From Hydractinia symbiolongicarpus (lineage: Eukaryota > Cnidaria > Hydrozoa > Anthoathecata > Hydractiniidae): a stretch of 64,000 nucleotides of DNA. The stretch spans positions 13,084,001-13,148,000 of the forward strand of contig NC_079876.1 in the NCBI RefSeq assembly GCF_029227915.1, written 5' to 3'. Under the pieces are notes generated by a model. It worked only from the letters and a program-made list of their open reading frames with translations. It was not told where the DNA came from and made no database searches. The position numbers and the translations under genes are program-made. Shown here one piece after another: positions 45,101-56,780 of this stretch (its first letter is position 1; each line of letters starts with the position of its first letter).

Positions 45101-47380
45101 AGAGCAGCTGAATGTCAGTTTCAAGAACAGGGGTGCTGATAAATGACTTGATATATGCTGCAACTTTGTCACTATTATGTGTATGGAGAGAAAATTTACT
45201 TTCTTTGTTGTAATACTTGTGAGCGCAGGCAATGTTGACATCTACAAATAGTAATGACAGTGACGAATAAAATTTTTAAAACAATTTTTTTTAAAAAAAA
45301 TTAAAAACCTAATTAGTTACTACTTACTGTCTACTTCAAAAATCTCTTTATTTTCATCAATGTCCAGCAACGATATGACAAGTTTTAGGATGTACCGGGT
45401 AGCTGCCTTATATATTGTTAATACAAGCTTATTGTCTCTCATTTCTTCATAAAAGTCAGATGATTCTTTCAGTTCTACCTTGGTATCACTACCGTTCTGT
45501 TGTATAGTAATTCTCTGAACGGTTTTTAAGTTTTTATTATGAAACTTAACAATGATATTTTCTTCTTTGTCTTTATACATCCAAAAACTAAAATTAAAAA
45601 TATAGTTAGAACCTAATTTTTTAAAATATTTGTCAACGAACTTTATATTTCTGTATCTATATTATAATACCCGTATACGTCTGTCTGTCTGTCTGTCACA
45701 CAAAATGGTACCTCAAGTATTGCCACACACGCAATTAGGTATTAAAAGGACCGAACCCGGGGATTTTTCCACGGACCACCGACTAGTACTTTATGATATT
45801 AATTAGGAGTCTATATTGCTGTTGTAATAAAACAACGAGAAGTTTAAAGTAGATGCAAATTAAAGAGTTGAAGCTTGTTTATGATTAGTTTGAATTAACT
45901 AATGTCTTTTTTTTACTGACTTTATAAGCGTAGAATAAAGTAAGCCTTGTAAAATCATTATTATTACTATTATTACATTTCTATAGGAGGTGTTTTAGCA
46001 TATAAAATCTCTTTTTCTGAATCATCAACAAATCCGCTGAATTAAAATTTCAACGGTATAAACAATCGACAACAAGGTGCGAATGTATAATCTGCTTTAC
46101 ATGATGTCGCCTAATGTTTTTTTATCCCGATTTATAAGGCAGTATAATGTCAGTTTTCTAAAATCATTTTTCTTACTATTATTATATTTTTAAAGAAGAT
46201 GTTTTACCATTCAAAATATCTTTTACTGATGTATAAAGAACTGATGTTGCTTACTACATACTTGTAACAAGAACTTTTAACAAGAATACACTTAGTAATT
46301 AAATTTCAAAAATACGAAAGAAAGACGCTATTGTTAAATTTATATACTTTTAGGAAATTTTTCCTGGTTTAATAGATAAAGATAAAAAAAACAAAAAGGA
46401 AAACAAAAAAACATGACAAACAGAATATTTTTTTTTTATTGTAGAGAAATTTGTGACACTTACTTCAAAATGGGCTCAGTCTTTACTGGAGCTATCATAA
46501 ACAAGAAAATAAATCAAAGCAAAATAGTTAAAACAAAAGTATAAGGAAAAGAACCCTAGAAATTTAAACTAAATCATTAAATACACTATTATTCAATAGA
46601 AACGCAAAGATCTAGCATTTCAACAAATTCAGTGTAACAAAATAGACTGAATTTACATGCGTTAGCTGAGGACTCATTAACAATATCCACAATTTGTGGT
46701 TGTTATGGGTTGGCTAGCTACAGATTTATTTGAACCCTACTTCAAAAATAACCTTTTTAAAATAAACAAACATTGGTCTAATGTAGTAGTTTCTTTTTGC
46801 TTTAATCGAACAAAGACGGGGGGAAAGGTAATCAAAAAAATTCTCAAAGTTTTGCGAACTACAAGTTTCGACGACCTTTAGTATTTCAAACCATACACAA
46901 GATGACACAACGATAAAACAGTTTTGCAGTTTTTAAATCTACAACTGAAATGCACATACCTTCTCCTAATAGCTGTTGTGAGATGTCTTTTAATAGATTT
47001 TGAAAAATTGTTTCATCACCTCTGTATAATTGGTAGTACATGTTATTGCCTAGGATCAAACTGAGCACATTGTCTGCTGGAGGTTTATAACCTTTCTCAA
47101 CTATTACACAGATAATTTTCTTGTGTTGCGCACAGGCCAAGTTGTATTCTTTCTGACAGTTTTTAGATTCTTCATATCCCTTTGAAAGTAAAAGAATGAT
47201 CAACTCTGATCCTGCAACGCCTTCTGCCATCCGTGCACCTAAATCTCCATACACATGATCTTCATCAGTCCAAACAGAGTAACCCTGTTTTAATAATGAC
47301 TCTTTAATCCTTTTCATGTACTCCTTCCCAGACGCATGATGGTAGGATATCATAATATCCCAATTTGCTTTGGTGGCCAT
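42173..47380 (-). CDS. TIR - SF1-helicase-like P-loop - fibronectin III protein (3' end missing)
   Basis: Exons: 47380-46960 (TIR), 46491-46464 (28-nt microexon), 45587-45328, 45241-42790, 42560-42306 (FN3), 42219-42173. All are GT/AG and join in phase; about 1150 residues so far, ending at a donor. TIR (residues 5-140): WDIMISYHHAS, YSVWTDEDH, and NCQKEYNLA with Glu78 at the position of the TIR NADase Glu. The large exon has Walker A GPLGSGKSVL, Walker B-like FISDEVD, a QSLEKHR segment, a motif V-like GSRGTEF and a motif VI-like EGMSRVTERL, in SF1/UvrD order. FN3: PPTINVICNF, INWNEEGYRC, YKFRVLASNDSGQA. The second coding third of the N-terminal part is unrecognised. Probably an intracellular innate-immune sensor or effector, by inference from TIR plus P-loop. 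The start is the ATG at 47380 in AAAATGGCC context. Confidence 0.8.
45656..45786 (+). mobile_element. Mini-Helitron in an intron of the TIR gene
   Basis: It begins TCTATATTATAATACCCG after A, has a GTCTGTCTGTC tract, and ends with an imperfect CCGGGG/CCACGG hairpin and CCGACTAG before T. Near-identical ends to the copy at 3082-3208. It lies in the intron between the microexon and the next exon, antisense to the gene. Confidence 0.8.
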
Positions 47381-48819
47381 TTTTTTTTTCTCTTTGCTTA
47401 TCTAAGAACAATATATGTTATAAAATATGTGCTGAAATGCGTTCACATTTTGTCACAGATTACTTCGTTTTTACACTGTTTAGCGTAATTACATTGTTGC
47501 AGACATATTGCGTTGGTACACATTAAGGAGAGGAGGAAAGGGGAAGGGGGGGTGGGTACAATGTGCTGACGGCCTCTTGGACTGGGCATAAGTTTTGTTG
47601 GCATGTGATTATGTGCTGAAATTTTGTGACTTTTTCTAACCTTCATTGGGACTTGTAATGAAAAATTCTATTTGAAAGATCTTCATACTTTGCGCGGGGT
47701 ATCAAAATTTTGGGACGGGTATATTTTTGGTAAATTTTATAATGTGCTGACTTGCATGCCAAGAAGATATATGGGTCACAAGGCTAAAAAACAGAACAGA
47801 TTTAAAGGAAATATCGTTTCACTAAAATATTGTCATTTCTAATCTCAATATTGTTTTCCTTACTTACATTTATAAATTCTAACCTTGTACAAAGTTTAAT
47901 GACTTAAAATGGATATTTCAGGAAAACAGATTTTTTGCTTTATCGTTAAAGTAAGAAACTTACAAATATGACGTCATTTTAAAATTATTTTTTTATACAA
48001 AATAAAAATCTTTCTACCCAGTGAATAAATCCAAGAATTGACGCCCTATCATCAGTAATCCTTGAAAAATTTAAATTTATTACCAAACTAGAAAAATAAC
48101 CATGTGTGACGGCATTAGGCGTGTGTAAACTGATTTCTAATACTAGAATAGCAATTACTAAAATGCATACTGTTGGCATATAAGGATGATTTTCATAGTA
48201 TAGTTAGTACACAATATTTGAAGGATATTGATGATCGTCCAATAAAATAAAGAGTTTTTGACCTTTATTTATTCTAAAAGATTATTTAATATAAGCTCTT
48301 TTTCCATAAGTCATATTATATTACATAAGTAGTGTAAGCCTACGTGAGATTGTAAGACAAAAAATAGGATTATAATATTGTAGCAATGAAGATACGTAGT
48401 GCCATAGTGATAATCCTCCTTCATCAAAATCCAAAGCATGAAACAAATCGCTAATTTTGCAAAGTTTTCTAAAATGTTTTTTCATATAAGTGATATTATA
48501 TTAAATAAGTAGTATAAAACTACCTGAGATTAATACGACAAAAAAAAAACAGGATTAAAATATTGTAGATACGAAATTATGTAGTGTCATAGTGATAATC
48601 TCCCCTTTTTTTTATTGTCTACGTACGCAAGAAAAGTACTGCGCATTTCTTTAAAACGTGAAAATGGAGAGTTAAGGTTCAATTTATTGTAAGAATACTG
48701 CATAATCAATGTCTTATTATCACAGTATTCTCTTCCATTTTTCCCAATGTTGTTTTTCAACTATCAAATTAAAAAAAGATTAGATTTATGGCCACTTGAA
48801 ATAAAAAAAAATTCATTTA
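47381..48819. other. Spacer between the TIR gene and the decayed copy
   Basis: It should contain the TIR gene promoter. Four ATGTGCTGA boxes occur at about 47427, 47561, 47611 and 47742; the segment with GACTTTTTCTAACCTT resembles 59320-59345, so part is probably repeat. Two copies of a roughly 115-bp segment lie at 48305-48420 and 48485-48602. No gene is seen. Confidence 0.4.
48305..48602. repeat. Two direct copies of a 115-bp segment
   Basis: ATATTATATTACATAAGTAG to CATAGTGATAATC is repeated about 182 bp later with small differences. It lies just downstream of the truncated gene copy. Confidence 0.8.
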
Positions 48820-50630
48820 CATATCCGACGATAATTTTCTTTTTAGATTTGTGAAACAAAATATTTGACTGTTCAGATGACAATAGAACAGTGCATATTT
48901 TCCCATGGATGTCATCTTTGATTGTTGGAACAGTGCTCATAATCTCTCTACTGGCCATGAAGCGCATTGCTTGTCCCAATATGTTCATGTACTGCTCTTT
49001 GCTTTTCTGATCAAGATCTTTTCTTGTTAATCCCAGAGATAGAAGGAAATTTTGAACCTTTGTGTCATCTGAGAAAATTGACTGATCTAACAATTGACAG
49101 TTTGCACAAACGTCGATGTTCTCTAACTTTCGGAAATTTGGTGCTGCAACCACATTTATAAATCTGGAGGTACTATTCGAGATAAATTGTCGATTGATTG
49201 AAAACAAATGTTTAATAACTACTTCACCATTTTGAAATTCTTCCTCAATGGTTGACGCACTGGTAGTTTTAGTGTATCTTATATTGACGAAGGTATTTTG
49301 AGATGGATTGAGCAGCAAAAGTCTGTGTTTGAAATCAGGAACAGGATCACAGAAGGTATTCAAAAATGACGAACACGTGTCTAATTTTACTTAGAATTGA
49401 CTTTAGTTGAAAGGCTAGCTCGGATACCTCTTCATTTACCATTGGTGGTGGAAATTGAACAGCTTCTTTTAGAAAATCATTGTTAGATGTGCAGTTTTCA
49501 TTAACATAATGTCTTGAAAATTTTAAGTATTCGCTTCTACTTTTTTTTTGTACTTCTCCACAACAGAAGAGTTGGATGTTAGTTTCACTAAATAGAGAGC
49601 TGATAATTGACTCGATATGTGCTGCAATTTTGTCACTATGATGTGTATGGAGAAAAAAGTTACTTTCTTCGTAGGCATACTTGTGAGCGCAGGCAATGTT
49701 GACATCTACAAATATTAAAGACAAAAATGATAAGAAAAGGTTCAGTGGACATGTTAAAGAAAAAATAATTTAATTGTAATTGGGTGACTTACTGTCGATG
49801 TCAAATAATTTTTGCTTTCCTTCCATATCAAGCAGTGCTATGGCGAGCTTTGCAATATATTGGACGGCTTCTTTATATATCGTCAATACAAGTCTATTGT
49901 CTTTTCTCTCTTCATGGTAATCTGTTTCTTGCAATTCTAGCATTGTATCTTCCCCTTTCCCTTTTTTGAACGCTTTGAATGCTTTTATCATGAAACTTAA
50001 CAACCATACCCGTGTTTTTATGCATCCAAATACTTAAAGTTTAATATATGGTTACAAGCTAGTGTATAAAATTTGTCGAGACACTTTATGATCCTGTAAT
50101 GCCTTTTAATATCAAATTTAAGTCTATATTATAGTGATAATAAAACTAGTTAATGATGAAATATGATATTTAAAGTCGACGCTCTTTAAAGTGTTGAAAA
50201 TTTGTTTATGATGAATCTCAATAAGTTAGTATAGTAATGTACGTGGCTATCCATTTGTAAACACAGATGTAGCGCTGAAAGCAATGTTAGAAAACAAGAA
50301 ATACCGATGTTGAAATAAAAATGTTTTGCCTCTCTGTCTCAAAATTTTGATGGAAATGAATCATTTAAGTTAATAATTATTATCTTTTTGTAAAGTTGGA
50401 GCCGCGCTGAGACGGTAAAATAATCGTCTGAGACAAATATTTTTCTATCGGACAGTGTACAAAATCAATTGTTGATAGAATTTTCCTTTCTTCTCGCCAA
50501 TCAATAAAATTTCCAGTAATTGTCATAACTCTTTTTAGCTCATATGCCTTAATATATTTGTAAACAAATAAAAAAGTTATTAAGGAACTTTTTAAAACTT
50601 ACTTGCAGGCAGGCACATTGGTTACTGGAA
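48820..50630 (-). pseudogene. Decayed tandem copy of the TIR-helicase gene
   Basis: Exon equivalents: 50630-50603 (28-nt microexon), 50032-49792, 49705-48826. They match the neighbour's exons 2, 3 and the first third of exon 4 (for example NENCTSNNDFLKEAVQFPPP in both). Damage: exon 3 is 19 nt shorter with a frameshift near an A-run (about 49965); a roughly 41-bp deletion near 49350 shifts the frame between IRHVFVIF and the HRLLLL segment; homology stops after KKKIIVG, the first residues of Walker A. No TIR exon is visible upstream to 52 kb. A GTAAAT at the break could be the original exon donor left by an internal deletion of about 1.8 kb. Non-functional as a helicase. Confidence 0.8.
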
Positions 50631-50736
50631 CTAAAAAAAAAAATGAAATTAAAATATTTAAAACAAAAGCATGAGGGGACAATAATCTTAATAATATATA
50701 CTAAATTACTTTATATATACGCTTTTATTCAATAGA

Positions 50737-51213
50737 CTAGTTGATAAAACCGTGGAAGAATCTACTTAGGCAGAAGAACAATAAAAATATCAATGGGTTG
50801 AATTTTAATGACGTTAGCAAACCCGTTAATACTCCAAAAATGTAATTTGTAGACGTTTCTTTTCCCTTCGCTGTAATTAAATAGAGCTTAAATCGCTGAT
50901 CAAGAAAATGTATAGGATTATACGCTTTTGACGAACGGGTGAAGAGAAATGAAGTTTTATGACGTCATTATCCCGTTCATTTACAAACGGTTGAGTGGAT
51001 AAAGCTTCAAATAATTGGTCCCATTTTAGTCCAAGGCGATTCCACTTTTTATGCTAATAGGTCTAAAACTCAAAAATGCAATGTAATGGTTTCACTAAAT
51101 TTACGGCAATCTAGTTTATCTTTAGCGTCAAAGTAATTAAATGTCTCACTTTCCAAGAATATATCTATTTAGGAGCTAGGCACAAAGGTTTACTAGCCCA
51201 TTTTTATAAGAGA
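50737..51213 (-). mobile_element. Non-autonomous Helitron, tandem member 1
   Basis: On the minus strand it begins TCTCTTATAAAAATGGGC and ends TTATCAACTAG followed by T. Body boxes (GATGACGTCATTATCCCGTTC, CGCTGATCAAGAAAATGTAT in overlapping short runs) match the element at 4314-4884. It directly abuts the next copy. Confidence 0.62.
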
Positions 51214-51815
51214 CTAGTCGATAACCAAATATTTTGATGACGTTATCAACGGTGTCTCGCCATACACATCAAAAAGTTTTAAAAGTTTATTGACCCATTG
51301 ACCGTATTGTGTAGAGCTTTAAACGCTGATAAACATGTATAAATTCGTGTGCTTTCAACGAACGATTAAGGGGATAAAATAATTTGATTTTTTTTTGATG
51401 ACGTCAGTAACCTATCGGTTTTGGATGTAAGGGACTGATAGAGCTGTAGAAAATTAGACTTATTTTCGTCCGAGATGGTCCTTGGCTACTTACCCAGAAG
51501 ATGACATCAGTTAATCACGTCAGTTTCTAAGTTGTTAAAATTTGAAACTTAAAAGTACAACGCAATCGCTTCGCTAATTTTTAAAACATGCTATTGACGT
51601 CAGTCAAAATGACTATGAGTATGAGTCCACTTCTTAGGAATAGAATGTTTTTTAGTGACGTTATTAACCTGTATATATGTTCCGAAACGGGTGAGCTGAC
51701 TGATTTTAGGAAATTGGTCCAATTATGGTCTCTGGTGGCAAATACCCACGCAGCACATGACGGCAGTTATTTCCATCCTTTTCCAAGTTATTCGGCCTCA
51801 AATTTAAAAATAAGA
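51214..51815 (-). mobile_element. Non-autonomous Helitron, tandem member 2 (5' end unclear)
   Basis: On the minus strand it ends TTATCGACTAG followed by TC of the neighbour. It carries two rounds of the body motifs (about 51235-51560 and 51590-51800), so it may itself be a composite. The 5' end dissolves into GAAAGAAAGAAAG-like sequence near 51815. Confidence 0.5.
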
Positions 51816-53600
51816 AGGAAAGAAAGAAAGAAGTAAACAAACAGGTAAGGAAAACTAAAATGCAAAAGGAAACAATTATTAAATCTTGCAAAGTAACAAA
51901 AGGTGATAAAACGTAAAACCCATAAACAACGAACAGCAACAAAAAGTGATGCAAGTAAAACACAAAACAAATATACAAAACAAACGAACAAACGAACAAA
52001 AATATAGAAATATATACGAATAAATTATGTGAGCATGGAGACTAGCAAATAAAAAGAAAAATATAAAAACACAAACGACAAACACAACAGTGCCAACACA
52101 AACAACAGCAAAATCATGAAATGTACCACAAGACAAGATAAAAATAAACAAATATAAATACAAAAAAAATGGTAACTTAACAAAAGAACGAAAAGCAAAC
52201 AATCGGAAGAATTTAGACACAAGCAAGTAAGGTAAATTTTCTCTATATACTTATCGACTTTCTCAACAAAAGGTGTTCTTTACTGCCTGCTAAACCTTAT
52301 CGTTCAACATTATTTTAAGTTCTACATAGTCTCTTCATTGTTTATTTTATCCAACACAACAAAATTAACAACACACAACCAATACAGCCCCTACTATATT
52401 TGTAATGCTGGTAATTATTACTGCTGAAAATTTTTTTTAGATAACATACTTTGGTTGCCTGTCGACTTTTTCGAACACAGATCTTTCTCTGATGCTGGCT
52501 AAACTTTATCGTTTAACATATATTATACAGCTCCACACCTTTACTATAGAAATAATTACGTATTGAGATTCTTATGATTTCAGTAAAGTTGATTGGTTCT
52601 TTAGGTAATTATTCCTTTGTTTTAAGCAGAGGTTTACCCTTTTAGGTATCGTAACTCAGCAACCATACTAATCAATAACCAATCATAGGAACACAAAATA
52701 ATATAACGATATAATCTAAGAAGTTACATAAAGCTTTCTAAAACATGTAAAAACATTTTTTATTAATTTTTTTTTAGAATTTTACTAACGTAAAAAAGTG
52801 TTTGCCATGGCAACATTTCGTCATAATTTCAAAAAAAATAATATTAAAAAAAGTTTAAGAGGGGGCTGATTCAGCACGAATAGGGTTAAAAAATTAGACT
52901 ATTATATTAACTCACTCTTATTAACTCTTTATAACCTGCGAAATATGCGAAAAAAGTGAAGTGATCAGACTAGGTTCATTTATTTCCATATGCAAATGGA
53001 ACATGTTGTTCTATTTCATTCCCGCCTTTAAATAAACTTTTTTTTCGTCATATAAAAGCCAGGATACCCTGCGTTAATACTCAGGCTAAAACCACCAGTA
53101 ATCCAGCATTTACTGCCAGGTTAAGAACTTAAGTAAATCAATACGCTCTATTAACCGTAATATCCTTTTCAAAAAGCTTTGCACAACTTTAGTTTTAATA
53201 AAGCTGGTTTTACATTTATTTTATTTCAGGATGATTTTTTTATCATTTACCAGTCAGTTGTTTCAGGTTAACAAATATTTTTATATTGGGGAGTTTGTGG
53301 AGTAATATCGCTAATCCTTTTTGCGTTGTTTTATTTAATTTTCTCGAGTGTTATTTAAACTATCACTTTCGCAGAGCCATTCATTTTGATCACAAAATCC
53401 TTTACATGCGTCATCTATAAAAAGTTCTCACCAGACCACAGACATATACGTCAACATTCTTTAAATAAACAACTACGTTTAATTATAGTTCTCCCCCGGA
53501 GAGGTTTTCAGTAAAGAAGAAAAAGTGATACAGATCACAAAGGAACCTTTAAAAAAATCTACAGAATGGTCAACTGACCTTTTTTGGATGAATTAAATAT
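51816..53600. other. Low-complexity A-rich region, non-coding
   Basis: Purine/A-rich plus strand from about 51815 to 52220 (runs such as AACAAACGAACAAACGAAC). Hydrophobic Phe/Leu frames on the minus strand are artefacts of this composition. Nothing coding to 53600. Confidence 0.5.
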
Positions 53601-55590
53601 TCCTTAAATGTTCAATGCTGCATATAATTATGTTAGACGTTTCTTTTTCCACCGACGAAACAATTACCATTTCATAAATATTATGCCACAATTTGATCTT
53701 GATGTAAAGATGATTAAGCATCACAGAATTATAATATTGCAAATACTTTATTTGCACTACTTTTCGTGCATATTAATTTTAACGGGTAATTTATTTCTAC
53801 ACACTTCTTCATTCTCCCCAAAAAGGCATATTTTCGTGCATAGTAATTTGCGCCAAAATTTCAAACATTAACAAAGTCTAAATGGAAAATTTACAAATAA
53901 GGTATAATATTTTACAACTCAAAAAGTCGTTCCAAATATGCCTGATTTAACAGTTCCTCAAGATTGAGACGTCTCTTTTCTTTCTTGCTAAATTTAACGA
54001 TATCAAGTATTTAGGTGAAATTGCAAATATATTCCTCCTAGTCCAGGAGTTATAACTTTTAATATAGCTACAAAATGTTTTCCGTTATTATTACAAATAG
54101 CTTATAAACAATGATAAAAGTCCTATTTCTTATTTGTTACAGAGATTAAAAGATTATATTAAAATATTTTACAGAAAAATACAACAAGGTCCAGAAATTT
54201 TTTTCTTCCATCGGCGCTGCAGTGTATAAAGAGACAACATGTCCCGCCATCGAGGTTGAGGGACATATTTGCACAAGAAATTGCGATTCGAAGTCCACCA
54301 GCTTCACTTACATAATAGCTAGTAGACCCCGCATAATTTTTCTTATCATCAGGAAATCGGAATGTTTAAGGTGGAAAAAATTACGCTGGGTCTCAAACGA
54401 TTTTTCTGCGGTAGGAATACTTAGATTAGTTAACTAGGCTACTTACATAAATATTTTAGTTATGTTAATTTCAACCTTTGACGTCAATAAATCAATACAC
54501 GTCTATTTCTATTTAATTACTCTCATTCTCCTATCGCTATCACTTTCGTCTACCTGACCACATGATATGTCCAAAGTTCATATTGCTCTACTTACGTAAA
54601 CCCATAATTGCTGCAATTAAAATTATCTCCTTTTTACTTTCGTCTATCTGACCACGAAATTGTTTATGCCAAAAATTATCTAACACACTCCAAACACACT
54701 CCAAAATATCATTAAAAAATTACCACTTTTAGTACACACCTATTTTTAATTTTGTACCGTAATGCTTTGAATATACGCTTGCTTCTATTCTTTAGACTTC
54801 TCCAATCTCTGTATATGTAAAAAATCTATCACTATTACTTTCTTCTCGATTATCCATGACAACTTATCGCTATCACTTCGTCTTATTACAAGCTCGTGAG
54901 CTTGTATTAAAACGCAAATGTGTCCTACAAGAATGGAAATTTTTTCCTCTCTGAGCACCGACACGGGAGTCGTCGTGTGTTCGAATCTCATCTTAGTAAC
55001 TATTTTTACTTTTTTTTTCTTTTTTCTTTTTTAAAAAGATAAGACAAGTGTTCAAAACACTTGTTTAACTAACTAGTAAATAAAGGTGTTTCCACCAAAC
55101 TTTTTAAAAGTGAATGTAGGCAGAATTAACTGAATTAATGAATTTCGCAAATTTTGGGGTTTGTGGGTTTGTGGTCTTTCTTCTTCCTGTCAGTCGGTTC
55201 ACCCAAGACGGACCCATCGAATATTAAAAGTTCGAGGAATTTTCTGAAATCAATTTTGAAAAATAAGTGTGTAACAAATATTATTGCGTATCTGAATAGT
55301 AAAATATGTCGTGTCTAACTTCGTAACAAAAATCTCAATTTGATAGACAGCTTTTTGTAAACTTTATTCGCGAGGTTGTTTGCGTATATCATACGTCTTG
55401 TTGACTATATAATGATGTGTTTTCATGATACGCAAAAACATTTGATCACATGGCTATTTTTAATTTTCTGATACATTGGGCATAGCTACTTTTAAAATAT
55501 TATTTAAGACGTATTATAAATTTTAATTCTTTAAAAAAAGGACGCAATATTGTTTCTTCGAACATACTAAGTGTTTCCACGGAGAAGGGA
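53601..55590. other. Non-coding with short local repeats
   Basis: TTTCGTCTAYCTGACCAC occurs at about 54545 and 54641, with a weaker copy (TCGCTATCACTTCGTCTT) near 54868. A tRNA-like segment is listed separately. No exon is supported. Confidence 0.4.
54880..55010 (+). other. tRNA-like / Pol III-like relic
   Basis: TGTTCGAATCTCA at about 54978 matches the B box / T-arm consensus, preceded by a hairpin (GACACGGGAGTCGTCGTGTC-like) that could be a long variable arm as in tRNA-Leu/Ser, and followed by T-runs. No clear D arm or acceptor pairing. A SINE relic or chance are both possible. Confidence 0.2.
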
Positions 55591-55599
55591 GTAGTTTAG

Positions 55600-56780
55600 A
55601 ATGCAGATATGTTCAAGTGTTTATTTATTTAGTTACACAACTTGTCATAACCATTTTCATGCCAGTAGCTACTTGTTTTACTGGTTTCTTTTAAAAAATA
55701 ATATATACCTTAATTCCATAATGATATAATGATAGCCAAAAATGTTATTTTCAGTTTTTTATATAATTCACTAAAAATTCAGTAAAGTTGCCCATAAATC
55801 AGATTTTTCTGATTTTAACTTAAGAAAATCGGGAAATCCGGTTAATAACATGTTTAAACTCTACAAAATTATTCCCCTTGATGAAATCATATGATGAAAT
55901 AAAGTTGTGTTAAGAGTTTCAAGTTCTTAAGAAAATCATAAAGAAAGTTATTTCCCTGATTATAAGAACTTCTTAGAAATATGTGGTGTATTTATGAGTA
56001 ATAGCCAAATTTTATTACTCTGAGAGGGTTAAAAAGGGTTTTTGGCACTTTGTTTTTTCTACGTAATAAATAGGCTACTTTTCGTTACAAGAATTCACAT
56101 ATATTTAAATGTTTATTTATTTAATTGCACACAACTTGTCATGAGATGACATGATGAGTCAGTTCTTGTACTTTCTGTATCAATTTCTTTTATCAGAATC
56201 TCTACTTGGCCGAATTTTTTGCTAGTTTATTAAAACATGCCACTTAATTTCCATTCTATAATTACAGTTTATATAACCTGCCATGACAACAACAACGACA
56301 ATAAGTTTGTACTTTTGTTTTATTTTCAACCTCGTTATAGTATATTTCGAAAAGTGTTATTCAAGTGTTTATTTATTTAATTGCACACAACTTGTCATGA
56401 GATGACATGATGAGTCAGTTCTTGTACTTTCTGTATCAATTTCTTTTGTCAGAATCTATAATTGACCAAATTTTTTTGCTATTTTAAAACGTGCCACTTA
56501 ATTTTCCAATATTCTTTAATTAATGTTTCTATAACCTGTCATGCCAACAATTACAATAAGTTTGTACTTTTGTTTTATTTTCCACCCTGTTGGAGTTTAT
56601 TTCGAAAGTGTTATCCACTGAGACTAACCATAAACAAAATAGAAGAACAACATAATTCAATACAAATAAAAGAAGTTGTCTGAAATGTAAACATATATAA
56701 GTGTTTATTTACTTACGTAACATTTGTCATGAGATGATGACAACACATTTTTTGTAGCTACTTTGTACCTAGTACCCTTC
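55600..56780. repeat. Four spaced copies of a 100-250 bp segment
   Basis: AAGTGTTTATTTATTTAATTG followed by CACAACTTGTCATGAGATGA and, in two copies, CATGATGAGTCAGTTCTTG. Copies start at about 55615, 56108, 56363 and 56700. The two middle ones match over roughly 240 bp. The unit contains TGATGAGTCA, an AP-1-like site, which may be chance. Confidence 0.8.

Noticed and set aside
51706-52226. Highly hydrophobic Phe/Leu/Val proteins on the minus strand that look like multi-pass membrane proteins
   Set aside because: They are the complement of an A-rich low-complexity stretch with AACAAACGAAC repeats; no exon signals.
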